From NCBI GenBank assembly GCA_964537505.1, contig CAZICK010000005.1:5561-69560 (forward strand): 64,000 nt of DNA, given 5' to 3'. A program made the translations under genes and the position numbers. This DNA comes from DAINBT01 sp036732785. GTDB taxonomy: Bacteria > Planctomycetota > Phycisphaerae > Sedimentisphaerales > SM23-30. Shown here one piece after another: positions 27,670 through 34,241 of this stretch (positions are counted from its first letter, which is position 1; each line of letters opens with the position of its first letter). The notes beneath the pieces are model-generated. The model had not been told where the DNA came from. It saw only the letters and a list, made by a program, of their open reading frames with translations, and searched no databases.

Positions 27670-28203
27670 TCACTTGTAATAGTCGGCGCAGAAGATTTCT
27701 TCCGGTTTCTTGCGTCTTGCCTCATCCACAGGATAATTCAGATCCCCGGACGCCGGATACCCTACCGGCATCAGGCACACTATTTTGACGTTTTTGGGGA
27801 CGCCGAGCAGTTTTTTGACTGACCGCTCGTCGAAGGCGCCGATCCAGCAGGTGCCCAACCCTTCAGCCACGGCAATAAGCGTCAGATGATCCATCGCGAT
27901 AGCCAGATCGATATCGACACTGCTACCATATCCGCCAATGCTCTTATAAGCCTGTTCGCCAAAGCCGCAGGCTACGACGATCAGCGGCGCCCCAGCCATC
28001 CACATTTGTCCGCATGAAGCATGGGCGAGCTGTTGGATTAACTGTTGATCCTGAACCATAACAAACCGCCAGGGCTGAATATTACAGGCCGACGGCGCAT
28101 AACGCAAAGCCATACAGAGACGTTCGTACGACTCATCGGATATGGCCTGATTCTTATAAGCCCGCACACTGCGCCTCGTTTTGATCGCTTCCAGAACATC
28201 CAT
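27670..28203 (-). CDS. Nitroreductase-family FMN oxidoreductase
   Basis: 177 residues, FMN-dependent NAD(P)H oxidoreductase fold. N-terminal FMN-binding motif RRSVRAYKNQAISDE (11-25), SACNIQPWRFVMVQD (~38-52), and the C-terminal GLGTCWIGAFDE, with VGYPASGD near residue 150. The natural substrate is unknown; such enzymes reduce quinones, nitro compounds or flavins. A GGAGG ribosome site precedes the ATG. A 15-bp palindrome lies 24 nt upstream and could be an operator or a repeat remnant. Confidence 0.9.
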   Translation of the reverse strand: MDVLEAIKTRRSVRAYKNQAISDESYERLCMALRYAPSACNIQPWRFVMVQDQQLIQQLAHASCGQMWMAGAPLIVVACGFGEQAYKSIGGYGSSVDIDLAIAMDHLTLIAVAEGLGTCWIGAFDERSVKKLLGVPKNVKIVCLMPVGYPASGDLNYPVDEARRKKPEEIFCADYYK

Positions 28204-28226
28204 AAGATCAATCCTCCTGACTACAC

Positions 28227-28241
28227 ATACCCATTGGGTAT
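28227..28241. repeat. Solo copy of the ATACCCANTGGGTAT palindrome
   Basis: ATACCCATTGGGTAT occurs 24 nt upstream of the nitroreductase ATG. The same palindrome ends repeat copies A (18664) and B (46743). The rest of the repeat is absent here. Confidence 0.6.
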
Positions 28242-28333
28242 AAGGGAGCCACTAAAGCCTTTTCTACTGATGTTTTCCTACCGGACGTACTACGCATACC
28301 GCCTTCGAACGTCGTACCTTTCCCTCCCGAAAT

Positions 28334-28435
28334 TCAATCTGAAGTGCAACACTTGGGTTTGCTCCAGAAGACCTCTGTCGGGGTCCGATAGTTTAAACAT
28401 TTACGTGGTCGATTATCCAACAATTCAACAGCCTT
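28334..28435 (-). pseudogene. C-terminal remnant of an IS30-family transposase
   Basis: A minus-strand frame ending at TGA 28334-28336 reads ELLDNRPRKCLNYRTPTEVF and then a Lys/Cys-rich tail. The LNNRPRKxLxYxTPxEVF motif is the conserved C-terminus of IS30-type transposases. Only about 32 codons remain. Upstream the frame runs into palindromic repeat sequence, so the rest of the element is lost. No terminal inverted repeats were recognised. Confidence 0.7.
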
Positions 28436-28444
28436 GTCGGGTGC

Positions 28445-28520
28445 CATGCCCACGCTCGCGTGGACATGCTAGGCTCTAACGCGCTGAGACTCTGCTTATG
28501 CCATGCTGGGCATGCCACCA
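28445..28520. repeat. Paired palindromes between the IS30 scrap and dapL
   Basis: CATG-C-CCACGC-TC-GCGTGG-A-CATG (28445-28468) is a near-perfect hairpin. A second (ATGCC/GGCAT type) lies at about 28498-28516. Together they look like a dispersed palindromic unit inserted beside the transposase scrap. Confidence 0.5.
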
Positions 28521-28525
28521 GCGAC

Positions 28526-29794
28526 CTAACTTTTCCCCTGGGACAATGTACTCGTGCCTCGTGCCTCGTGCCTTCTTCCAATCCGCTCCATAGCAACCTG
28601 TATGTCCTGACGGTCACCGAACGCGCTCAAACGAAAGAACCCTTCACCGGCACCGCCGAACCCAACCCCGGGCGTACCGACCACATTCGCTTCAGCCAGC
28701 AGCTTATCGAAAAACTCCCAGCTCCCCATACCGTTGGGCGTTTGCAGCCAGATATAGGGAGCGTTCTCGCCGCCATAGACCGTATAGCCGAACTCTTCCA
28801 GACTGCCCCGGATAATCCGGGCGTTTTCCATGTAGTAATCCGTAAGCTGGCGCACCTGCTTTTTACCCTGATCGCTGTAGATAGCCGCCGCCGCCGCCTG
28901 GACCGGATACGACACACCATTAAATTTCGTCGTATGCCTGCGGTTCCAGATGGAATTAACTTCCACCGCCTCACCGCCGGCGGTATAGGCCCTCACCTCC
29001 TTCGGCACCACCGTAAACGCACAGCGAGTACCGGTAAACCCGGCCGTCTTGGAAAAACTGCGAAACTCGATCGCCACCTCACGTGCGCCGGCAATCTCAT
29101 ATATCGAATGTGGAATCTCCCTGTTCCTGATAAACGCCTCGTACGCACCATCGAACAAAATTATAGCCCGTCTCTCACGGGCGTATTCCACCCATTGTGA
29201 CAGCACTTCTTTAGTAGCCACCGCCCCGGTAGGGTTGTTCGGATAGCACAGATAGATCAGATCGACCGTCTCACTCGGCGGCGCGGGCGTAAAGTTATTT
29301 TCCGGTGTGCACGGCATATAAACTATACCTTCATAACATCCCTTCCCGTTTCCTTCCCCTGTCCGACCAGCCATAACATTGGTATCTACATACACCGGAT
29401 AGACCGGATCGGTAACCGCGATAACATTATCGAGACCGAATATCTCCTGGATATTACCGGTATCGCATTTGGACCCGTCGCTGATAAATATCTCATCACA
29501 GGCCACCTCCACCGAACGCGGCTTATAATCATTATCGATAATAGCCTTTCTTAAAAATTCATACCCTTGTTCGGGCCCGTAACCTTTGAACCCACTCGGC
29601 TCACCCATCTCATCGACCGCACGGCCAAACGCCTCGACCACCGCACTCGGCAGCGGAAGCGTCACATCCCCGATCCCCAAACGAATAATCCGTGCCTCCG
29701 GATGTTCTCGCTCAAAAGCCCTTGTACGCCTGGCAATCTCAGGAAACAGATAACCCGCCTTAAACTTCAGATAATTCTCATTAATCTTAATCAT
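28526..29794 (-). CDS. dapL: LL-diaminopimelate aminotransferase
   Basis: A PLP-dependent enzyme converting tetrahydrodipicolinate directly to LL-diaminopimelate in lysine and peptidoglycan synthesis. The N-terminus MIKINENYLKFKAGYLFPEI is typical of DapL, so I start at ATG 29794 (GGAAGA six nt upstream), not 29800; 422 residues. Key features: YGPEQGYEFLRKAI, SDGSKCDTGNIQ, CYPNNPTGAVATKE, and FRSFSKTAGFTGTRCAF with the PLP lysine. The last ~15 residues (after MERIGRR) come from three GCACGAG heptamers and are probably not part of the ancestral protein. It stands alone, not in a dapA/B operon. Confidence 0.94.
   Translation of the reverse strand: MIKINENYLKFKAGYLFPEIARRTRAFEREHPEARIIRLGIGDVTLPLPSAVVEAFGRAVDEMGEPSGFKGYGPEQGYEFLRKAIIDNDYKPRSVEVACDEIFISDGSKCDTGNIQEIFGLDNVIAVTDPVYPVYVDTNVMAGRTGEGNGKGCYEGIVYMPCTPENNFTPAPPSETVDLIYLCYPNNPTGAVATKEVLSQWVEYARERRAIILFDGAYEAFIRNREIPHSIYEIAGAREVAIEFRSFSKTAGFTGTRCAFTVVPKEVRAYTAGGEAVEVNSIWNRRHTTKFNGVSYPVQAAAAAIYSDQGKKQVRQLTDYYMENARIIRGSLEEFGYTVYGGENAPYIWLQTPNGMGSWEFFDKLLAEANVVGTPGVGFGGAGEGFFRLSAFGDRQDIQVAMERIGRRHEARGTSTLSQGKS
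28552..28582 (-). repeat. Three tandem GCACGAG heptamers inside the dapL 3' end
   Basis: The minus strand reads three consecutive GCACGAG units, translated as RHEARGTS. Related single or double copies occur at 16018-16034 and 59537-59572, also at gene ends. Confidence 0.7.
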
Positions 29795-30162
29795 CACCAT
29801 TCTTCCATTTCAATAGGCCTTTCGTAGCTTTCTTGCCATCCGTGCCCTTGGGCCGGTAGAAAGCGAAGCAGGATCGCCGGTTCCCGTTCTTTTCCTGTCT
29901 TATTCTATATTCAAACTGGACTTTTGCAAAACCTTTATTCAAACCCACTATCTCGAAAATTTCCACGAAAACATCGATTTTTATCACCCACCTTTCTTCC
30001 AATATCTGCCTTTGTATAGACCTTGACTGCCATCATCGCCTCTGGCGGATTTCGCCGCCGGCATAGGGCTCCAGCGTAAGCTGGCAACTTGTATCGGTAA
30101 CGGAAACTCTCAAGAGCATTCGAACCAAAAACACAATAATTTCAAATAAGGTCGAATTTTGC
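29795..30162. other. Intergenic region with a palindrome cluster upstream of dapL
   Basis: Two compact hairpins lie at 30044-30059 (GGCGG-ATTTCG-CCGCC) and 30071-30084 (CCAGC-GTAA-GCTGG), which look like REP-type units. A minus-strand frame 30002-29787 starting with TTG overlaps the dapL start; it has no recognisable motif and is not called. The region also precedes the promoter of the PIN gene. Confidence 0.5.
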
Positions 30163-30190
30163 TTGACAGTATCTATTGTTGTGTTATATA
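30163..30190 (+). promoter_or_regulatory. Strong promoter for the PIN toxin/antitoxin pair
   Basis: Perfect TTGACA (30163-30168), 16-nt spacer, TATATA (30185-30190). The expected transcription start (~30197) is almost at the ATG 30199, so the transcript is probably leaderless. Confidence 0.6.
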
Positions 30191-30198
30191 CTTATGGC

Positions 30199-30678
30199 AT
30201 GACTTCTATTTCAAAGTCCAAATTGACTCGGGTTTATGCTGATACATCAGTTTTCGGAGGAGTGTTTGATGAGGAGTTTGATACAGCTAGTAAAGTGTTT
30301 TTTGACGCTGTTAAAAAAGGACCGTTCAAGCTGATTACCTCTGAATTGGTGCGTGAAGAAATACAAGTTGGCCCCCAAAAAGTCATTGATATTTTTGAAG
30401 AATTTCTTGTCATTGCAGAAATTGCCGAGATTACCGATAACGTCCTGCAATTACAGCAGTCTTACATTCAGGCAGGAATAGTTTCGCAAAAATACGCCAC
30501 AGATGCTCTGCATGTGGCGTTGGCAACCGCTTCGAATGCCGACCTGATAGTAAGCTGGAATTTCAAACATATAGTCAATTTCCAGAAGATACCGTTATAT
30601 AACGCCGTTAATACCTTGAAGAGATTTGGAAAAATCGCGATATTCTCGCCATTAGAGGTGATAGAAAATGAAGACTAA
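30199..30678 (+). CDS. PIN-domain protein, probable VapC-type toxin
   Basis: 159 residues from ATG 30199. A longer frame from TTG 30163 would start inside the -35 hexamer, so I reject it. PIN domains are Mg-dependent ribonucleases. VYADTSVFGG (Asp15), SELVREEI, ATDALHVALA and SWNFKHIVN carry the expected acidic and polar active-site residues. The order toxin then antitoxin, overlapping by 11 nt with the next frame, fits a type II pair. The DNA is clearly more AT-rich than the flanks, consistent with a transferred module. The substrate RNA is unknown. Confidence 0.85.
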   Translation: MTSISKSKLTRVYADTSVFGGVFDEEFDTASKVFFDAVKKGPFKLITSELVREEIQVGPQKVIDIFEEFLVIAEIAEITDNVLQLQQSYIQAGIVSQKYATDALHVALATASNADLIVSWNFKHIVNFQKIPLYNAVNTLKRFGKIAIFSPLEVIENED

Positions 30679-30829
30679 AAAATTTGATTGTGTTGAAATG
30701 AAACACCGAGGAGCGGAATTAGTACAAAAACAGATTGAAGGAAAGTCACTTGCTCAAAAATTAGAATACTGGAAAAAGGGGACTGACGAACTGAAAAAAC
30801 TTCAAGAACGAAAAAAGGCTAAAAAATAA
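30668..30829 (+). CDS. Small antitoxin-like protein partner of the PIN protein
   Basis: 53 residues, below common ORF cut-offs: starts MKTKKFDCVEMKHRGAEL and ends in a lysine-rich helix (DELKKLQERKKAKK). The start overlaps the PIN gene by 11 nt in another frame. The FDCVEMKxxGAExVQ pattern followed by an L-EYW-K-T-EL helix matches, from memory, a family of short proteins found next to PIN toxins. It lacks an obvious N-terminal DNA-binding fold, so promoter autoregulation is uncertain. Confidence 0.75.
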   Translation: MKTKKFDCVEMKHRGAELVQKQIEGKSLAQKLEYWKKGTDELKKLQERKKAKK

Positions 30830-30893
30830 TTGCCGACCTTGTCACAAATCGTAAATTCAAAACGCTACTCGTCTGCGATAGGCATCTGGGCCC

Positions 30894-32288
30894 TTACGGC
30901 ACCGCTACTTCCTTGAGCGAAAAAGGAACCTTTACTATAGTCTGCGAAACTATGACCTCTAATTCGCATTTATTCAATTTGGATAAGTCTTCAGAAAAAT
31001 CGTAAGAATAGCTATTCTCTGCTCCGCTGCCTCCGCGGTTTTTAAGTTTGTTTCCATCTTTCCCAAAAACTGTGAGCGACATTATCGTTTTATATCTCTC
31101 ATCAATTTTGATGTTAAGACGAGGCCCCTGAATGCTCTTTATTTTGAAATTTAGTTTGTCCAGAACGGGATTTCCTGTGGTTTCCTTACCCACAAGTTCC
31201 TGCATGTTTTCCAGAATAACTGTTTCCTTATTAACGTTTGTCACCACAGGTACATAACCTTCGAGATTTATGATTGTTTTTGCCTTACCATCTGGTGTCT
31301 TAGCTTTGATTTTTAGTGTTTTTTCGGTGGATGAGCCGTATATTTCGTAAACGCTTTGATATGTCGTACTTTCAACGAGGTTCTTGCCAACGTCATCCTG
31401 TATATTTGTTAGTATGGGTTTATGGCAGGCGAAGGGCTTACTGTCTTTGCTCCAACTTACCTTTATCCCGAACTCTAAATCTGAAATTTCCGGTTCGTTG
31501 CTATTGCTATCCAGTGCAACCTTTTTGTTTATCGCAACCCAGGAAACCTCAGCCTTGAGCCCGGATGACCCCTGGGGCGATGGCCTTTTTTCGGATTTGG
31601 TGATTTCTTCAGAAGGAGCAGTGGTTTTCAGAGGCAAAGAAAACGCCAGTGCCGAAGCATCAAAAACAACCGAGCCAATTCCTTTATCCTTACCTTCTAC
31701 TAACGCCTTCGTCCGGGCAAGCCCTTCCTTATCCCGCAGATCTATAACCCAGCTAACTGTTTTTTTATCTTTACCGCGGTATCCATTGGTCTTTTCTATT
31801 TCTGCTGGCAGATGAACTGTTCTTTTGACATACAGCCCTTTTGCCAGTCCATAGAGTTGTGTAGTACTTACTTCACCGCCGGATTGCCATGCGTCACAAT
31901 AAATCGCCGCTTTTCCGTTACCAGCCGGTGCAAGTCTTAATTTGAGCGTATCAAGGCAAAATTCCGAAAGAAAAAACTGCTCTGCGCTGCTGAATGTCCC
32001 TTCAAACTCAATGATCCTTCCTCCGTCTGGCAGCTCAGTCAGACGAATTGAGGTTATATCGACGGCTGAGCCAACCTTTTTCAACACCTTCTCCTTACTA
32101 ACTGGCGGCGTATTCCCTCTACTGCCGTCCTCTGAATTAGCCACTATAAGTCTCTCCGATATGACCAGCTTTCCCTTTATGGTCCCGCTGCCATCAGCGT
32201 TTAACGTAATCTCCGACTCATCTTCATAACAACCGCCCAGAAGAAACACACAACACACAACCACAAGTACTTTTTGTAAAACAGACAT
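30894..32288 (-). CDS. Lipoprotein of unknown function
   Basis: 464 residues with a clear lipobox (FLLGGC, Cys20). The first domain (residues ~25-215), starting EDESEITLNADGSGTIKG, recalls LppM/DUF3153-type lipoprotein domains, a weak assignment. The second half (~240-464) is beta-rich, probably two Ig-like sandwiches (VSWSKDSKPFACH, ISTVF-like strands). No enzyme motif is seen. Its ATG overlaps the stop of a small upstream frame as TAATG, and a GAAGGAGA ribosome site lies inside that upstream frame, suggesting coupling. Confidence 0.65.
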   Translation of the reverse strand: MSVLQKVLVVVCCVFLLGGCYEDESEITLNADGSGTIKGKLVISERLIVANSEDGSRGNTPPVSKEKVLKKVGSAVDITSIRLTELPDGGRIIEFEGTFSSAEQFFLSEFCLDTLKLRLAPAGNGKAAIYCDAWQSGGEVSTTQLYGLAKGLYVKRTVHLPAEIEKTNGYRGKDKKTVSWVIDLRDKEGLARTKALVEGKDKGIGSVVFDASALAFSLPLKTTAPSEEITKSEKRPSPQGSSGLKAEVSWVAINKKVALDSNSNEPEISDLEFGIKVSWSKDSKPFACHKPILTNIQDDVGKNLVESTTYQSVYEIYGSSTEKTLKIKAKTPDGKAKTIINLEGYVPVVTNVNKETVILENMQELVGKETTGNPVLDKLNFKIKSIQGPRLNIKIDERYKTIMSLTVFGKDGNKLKNRGGSGAENSYSYDFSEDLSKLNKCELEVIVSQTIVKVPFSLKEVAVP

Positions 32289-32464
32289 TATTTTTTTGTC
32301 TCCTTCAAAAATTTTTCGACATCATTTCCTTGCTTATTTTTAGCACCCAACTGGCATCGAACATCCTGGCCACGACATCCCAGGCCAATAGCTTGGCCAT
32401 CGAACTTAACAGGAAAATCAATTCTCTGCTTAACCCGCATTTGTCCTGTAACCAGATTCCTCAC
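32288..32464 (-). CDS. Short frame coupled to the lipoprotein gene, possibly a truncated gene
   Basis: A minus-strand frame from GTG 32464 (or ATG 32440) gives 58 or 50 residues, e.g. MRVKQRIDFPVKFDGQAIGL..., ending at TAA 32288-32290, which overlaps the lipoprotein ATG. Its residue composition looks protein-like, and an in-frame stop lies just 5' of the frame. It may be a genuine small gene or the surviving 3' end of a longer one. No family recognised. Confidence 0.35.
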   Translation of the reverse strand: MRNLVTGQMRVKQRIDFPVKFDGQAIGLGCRGQDVRCQLGAKNKQGNDVEKFLKETKK

Positions 32465-32660
32465 GCTGTAGTTTGCAATAACTACTTATAACAGAATGGG
32501 CTGGTGTACGCTACCTTATTTTTTTATGTACAGATTTGTATGAGAAGCCGGAAAGTTTTTATGAGGGTCAAATTTGGGTTTATGCCGATAAGAACTGTGT
32601 CTAATGTGGAATCAGTGGCGATGCCATGTAAAAGGCCGTCCCAAAACCTACTGGACGAAA

Positions 32661-33686
32661 ATGCTAAATTACCACGAAAAATCTAGCGTTAACCCGGGGT
32701 TCTGGCTGTTTTTGGCAATATCAGCGATTATTATGGGACTATCGCCGCAGGCGTGGGCGCCTTATCGGTATCGTCATGCAATAGACGACCCGCTTGGTCG
32801 GCAGAAATCGCTGGTTCTCGACGTTCATGGTGATTTCGCAGTACGGGGAACCAAGGTGCATCTGGCCAGCGTGCGACGCATGTTTAATACCGGCGTCAAA
32901 AAGCTCGCCCAGATGGACGATCTTGCCAGTGCATGGCGGTATTTTATCCATGACGACGATGTAGTCGCATTGACGTTTACAAAGGTAGGCGGTCGGGCTA
33001 TGGGAACCAACAAGACTGTGGCCGCCGCTCTTCTGCAGAGTCTTTATTTGGCGGGGTTCAAGCCGGAAAATTTTATGCTGGTAGGCCTGGAAGATCTGCC
33101 GGAAGAAGCCAGGGGCACCCGACCTTGTCGCTATGGCTGGCAGAAAGAAAAACTGGATTTTGACAGCGATCAGGATTACTTAGCAGGTTGGCTTGAGGAT
33201 GTAACCGCTATAATCAATATTCCATCCCTCATGGACGACAATATTATCGGCCTGCGCGGGGCGATGGCAAATTTGAGTTGGCCCATGATCAAAAGCCCGG
33301 CAAAACTCTATAAATATATGAGTCAAAAACATGGAACTTCAGGCGATCCCTTCACCGCCGAAATATACGCACTGCCACAGATTCGCGGCAAGGTTCGGCT
33401 GCATATCTTCAATGCTTTGCGAATATTGTATTATGGCGGACCAGAGGTAAAACAGACGTACGTGTTTGAGCATGGATCGCTGATTTTCAGTACCGACCCT
33501 GTGGCCATCGACAGAGTTGGGTTGGAGTTGATTCACCGGACCAGACGCGAGGAAACTTTGCCCGCTAATGTTGACGAGAATATTACCGCACCATATTTGG
33601 AAACGGCCCAGGCAATGGGGCTGGGCTACAATGCTCTGGAGCTTGATTTCATCGACTACCAATGCATCAGGCACGAAAAAGAGTGA
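32661..33686 (+). CDS. Secreted DUF362-domain protein
   Basis: 341 residues from ATG 32661; the frame is open 57 nt further upstream. A membrane/signal segment (residues ~11-32, FWLFLAISAIIMGLSPQAWA) is followed by a DUF362 domain: VALTFTKVGGRAMGTNKTVAAAL, IINIPSLMDDNIIGLRGAMANL, and STDPVAIDRVGLELI near the end. DUF362 proteins are often fused to ferredoxin-type clusters; here no CxxCxxC motif is present, so electron transfer is not indicated. Cellular role unknown. A second DUF362 protein is encoded at 53027. Confidence 0.8.
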   Translation: MLNYHEKSSVNPGFWLFLAISAIIMGLSPQAWAPYRYRHAIDDPLGRQKSLVLDVHGDFAVRGTKVHLASVRRMFNTGVKKLAQMDDLASAWRYFIHDDDVVALTFTKVGGRAMGTNKTVAAALLQSLYLAGFKPENFMLVGLEDLPEEARGTRPCRYGWQKEKLDFDSDQDYLAGWLEDVTAIINIPSLMDDNIIGLRGAMANLSWPMIKSPAKLYKYMSQKHGTSGDPFTAEIYALPQIRGKVRLHIFNALRILYYGGPEVKQTYVFEHGSLIFSTDPVAIDRVGLELIHRTRREETLPANVDENITAPYLETAQAMGLGYNALELDFIDYQCIRHEKE

Positions 33687-34241
33687 TCGCCCCGACGATC
33701 CAATTACTAATCATTCCTTGATGGTGCACGCAACCTTCTTGCTAAGATAATATCCCGTACGTACTCTTTGTTGGACGCACCATCCCAAACCCATCTTCTA
33801 CAGTTGCGTCTTTTTGGGAGGCGGGGAATGGCGTTTTTAGGCTAAAAATGACGATTTTGTGTTTTTTACCTCAAAGCGGATGTAAAGACGCTGGTTCCGA
33901 TTGTTAACCGCCTCAAAAGCAAATTTTGTATCGACCGTATTTGCATTGTTGCCGACCGCAACGCTATTGTTGAGAGTCTGCGTGAACACCTCAAGCAGGG
34001 CGAGAAGGCATTGGTTGGCAATACAGGGTATCGCAAGTATCTTGCCGCCCCCAAACCGCGGAACCATTTTCAGATCGATGAAGACAAGATTCTCGAAGAG
34101 ATCACGGTAGAAAAGAGTTGCAAAATCAAGGTATAGAAGATGGGTCAAAGAGTTATCGCTTGAATTTTTTAAAATAATTTTCAAAAATTCTTTTGTTGGC
34201 GAACTTGGGTTAACCGAACACCAAACGGCGGATTGTGGTTA
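33687..34241. other. Intergenic region with transposase scrap
   Basis: The 555-bp gap holds the transposase remnant listed next and a long-spaced inverted repeat, GATGGTGC (33720-33727) with GCACCATC (33777-33784). No intact gene is seen. Confidence 0.6.
33852..34136 (+). pseudogene. Internal remnant of an IS1634/IS4-group transposase
   Basis: A plus-strand frame without a proper start, ending at TAG 34134-34136, reads LVPIVNRLKSKFCIDRICIVADRNA, then GYRKYLAAPKPRNHFQIDED (over 20 residues apart in the original). The pattern 'PxVxRLKxRFxIxxxCIVADRxxI ... GYRKYL ... HFxIDEDKI' is characteristic of IS1634-type DDE transposases, including the second catalytic Asp (VADR). A central stretch appears deleted and both ends are missing. 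It is a decayed insertion. Confidence 0.72.

Noticed and set aside
29787..30002. 71-codon minus-strand frame just upstream of dapL
   Set aside because: It starts with TTG, overlaps dapL and shows no family. A longer product would require a frameshift. It could be a decayed gene but cannot be supported.
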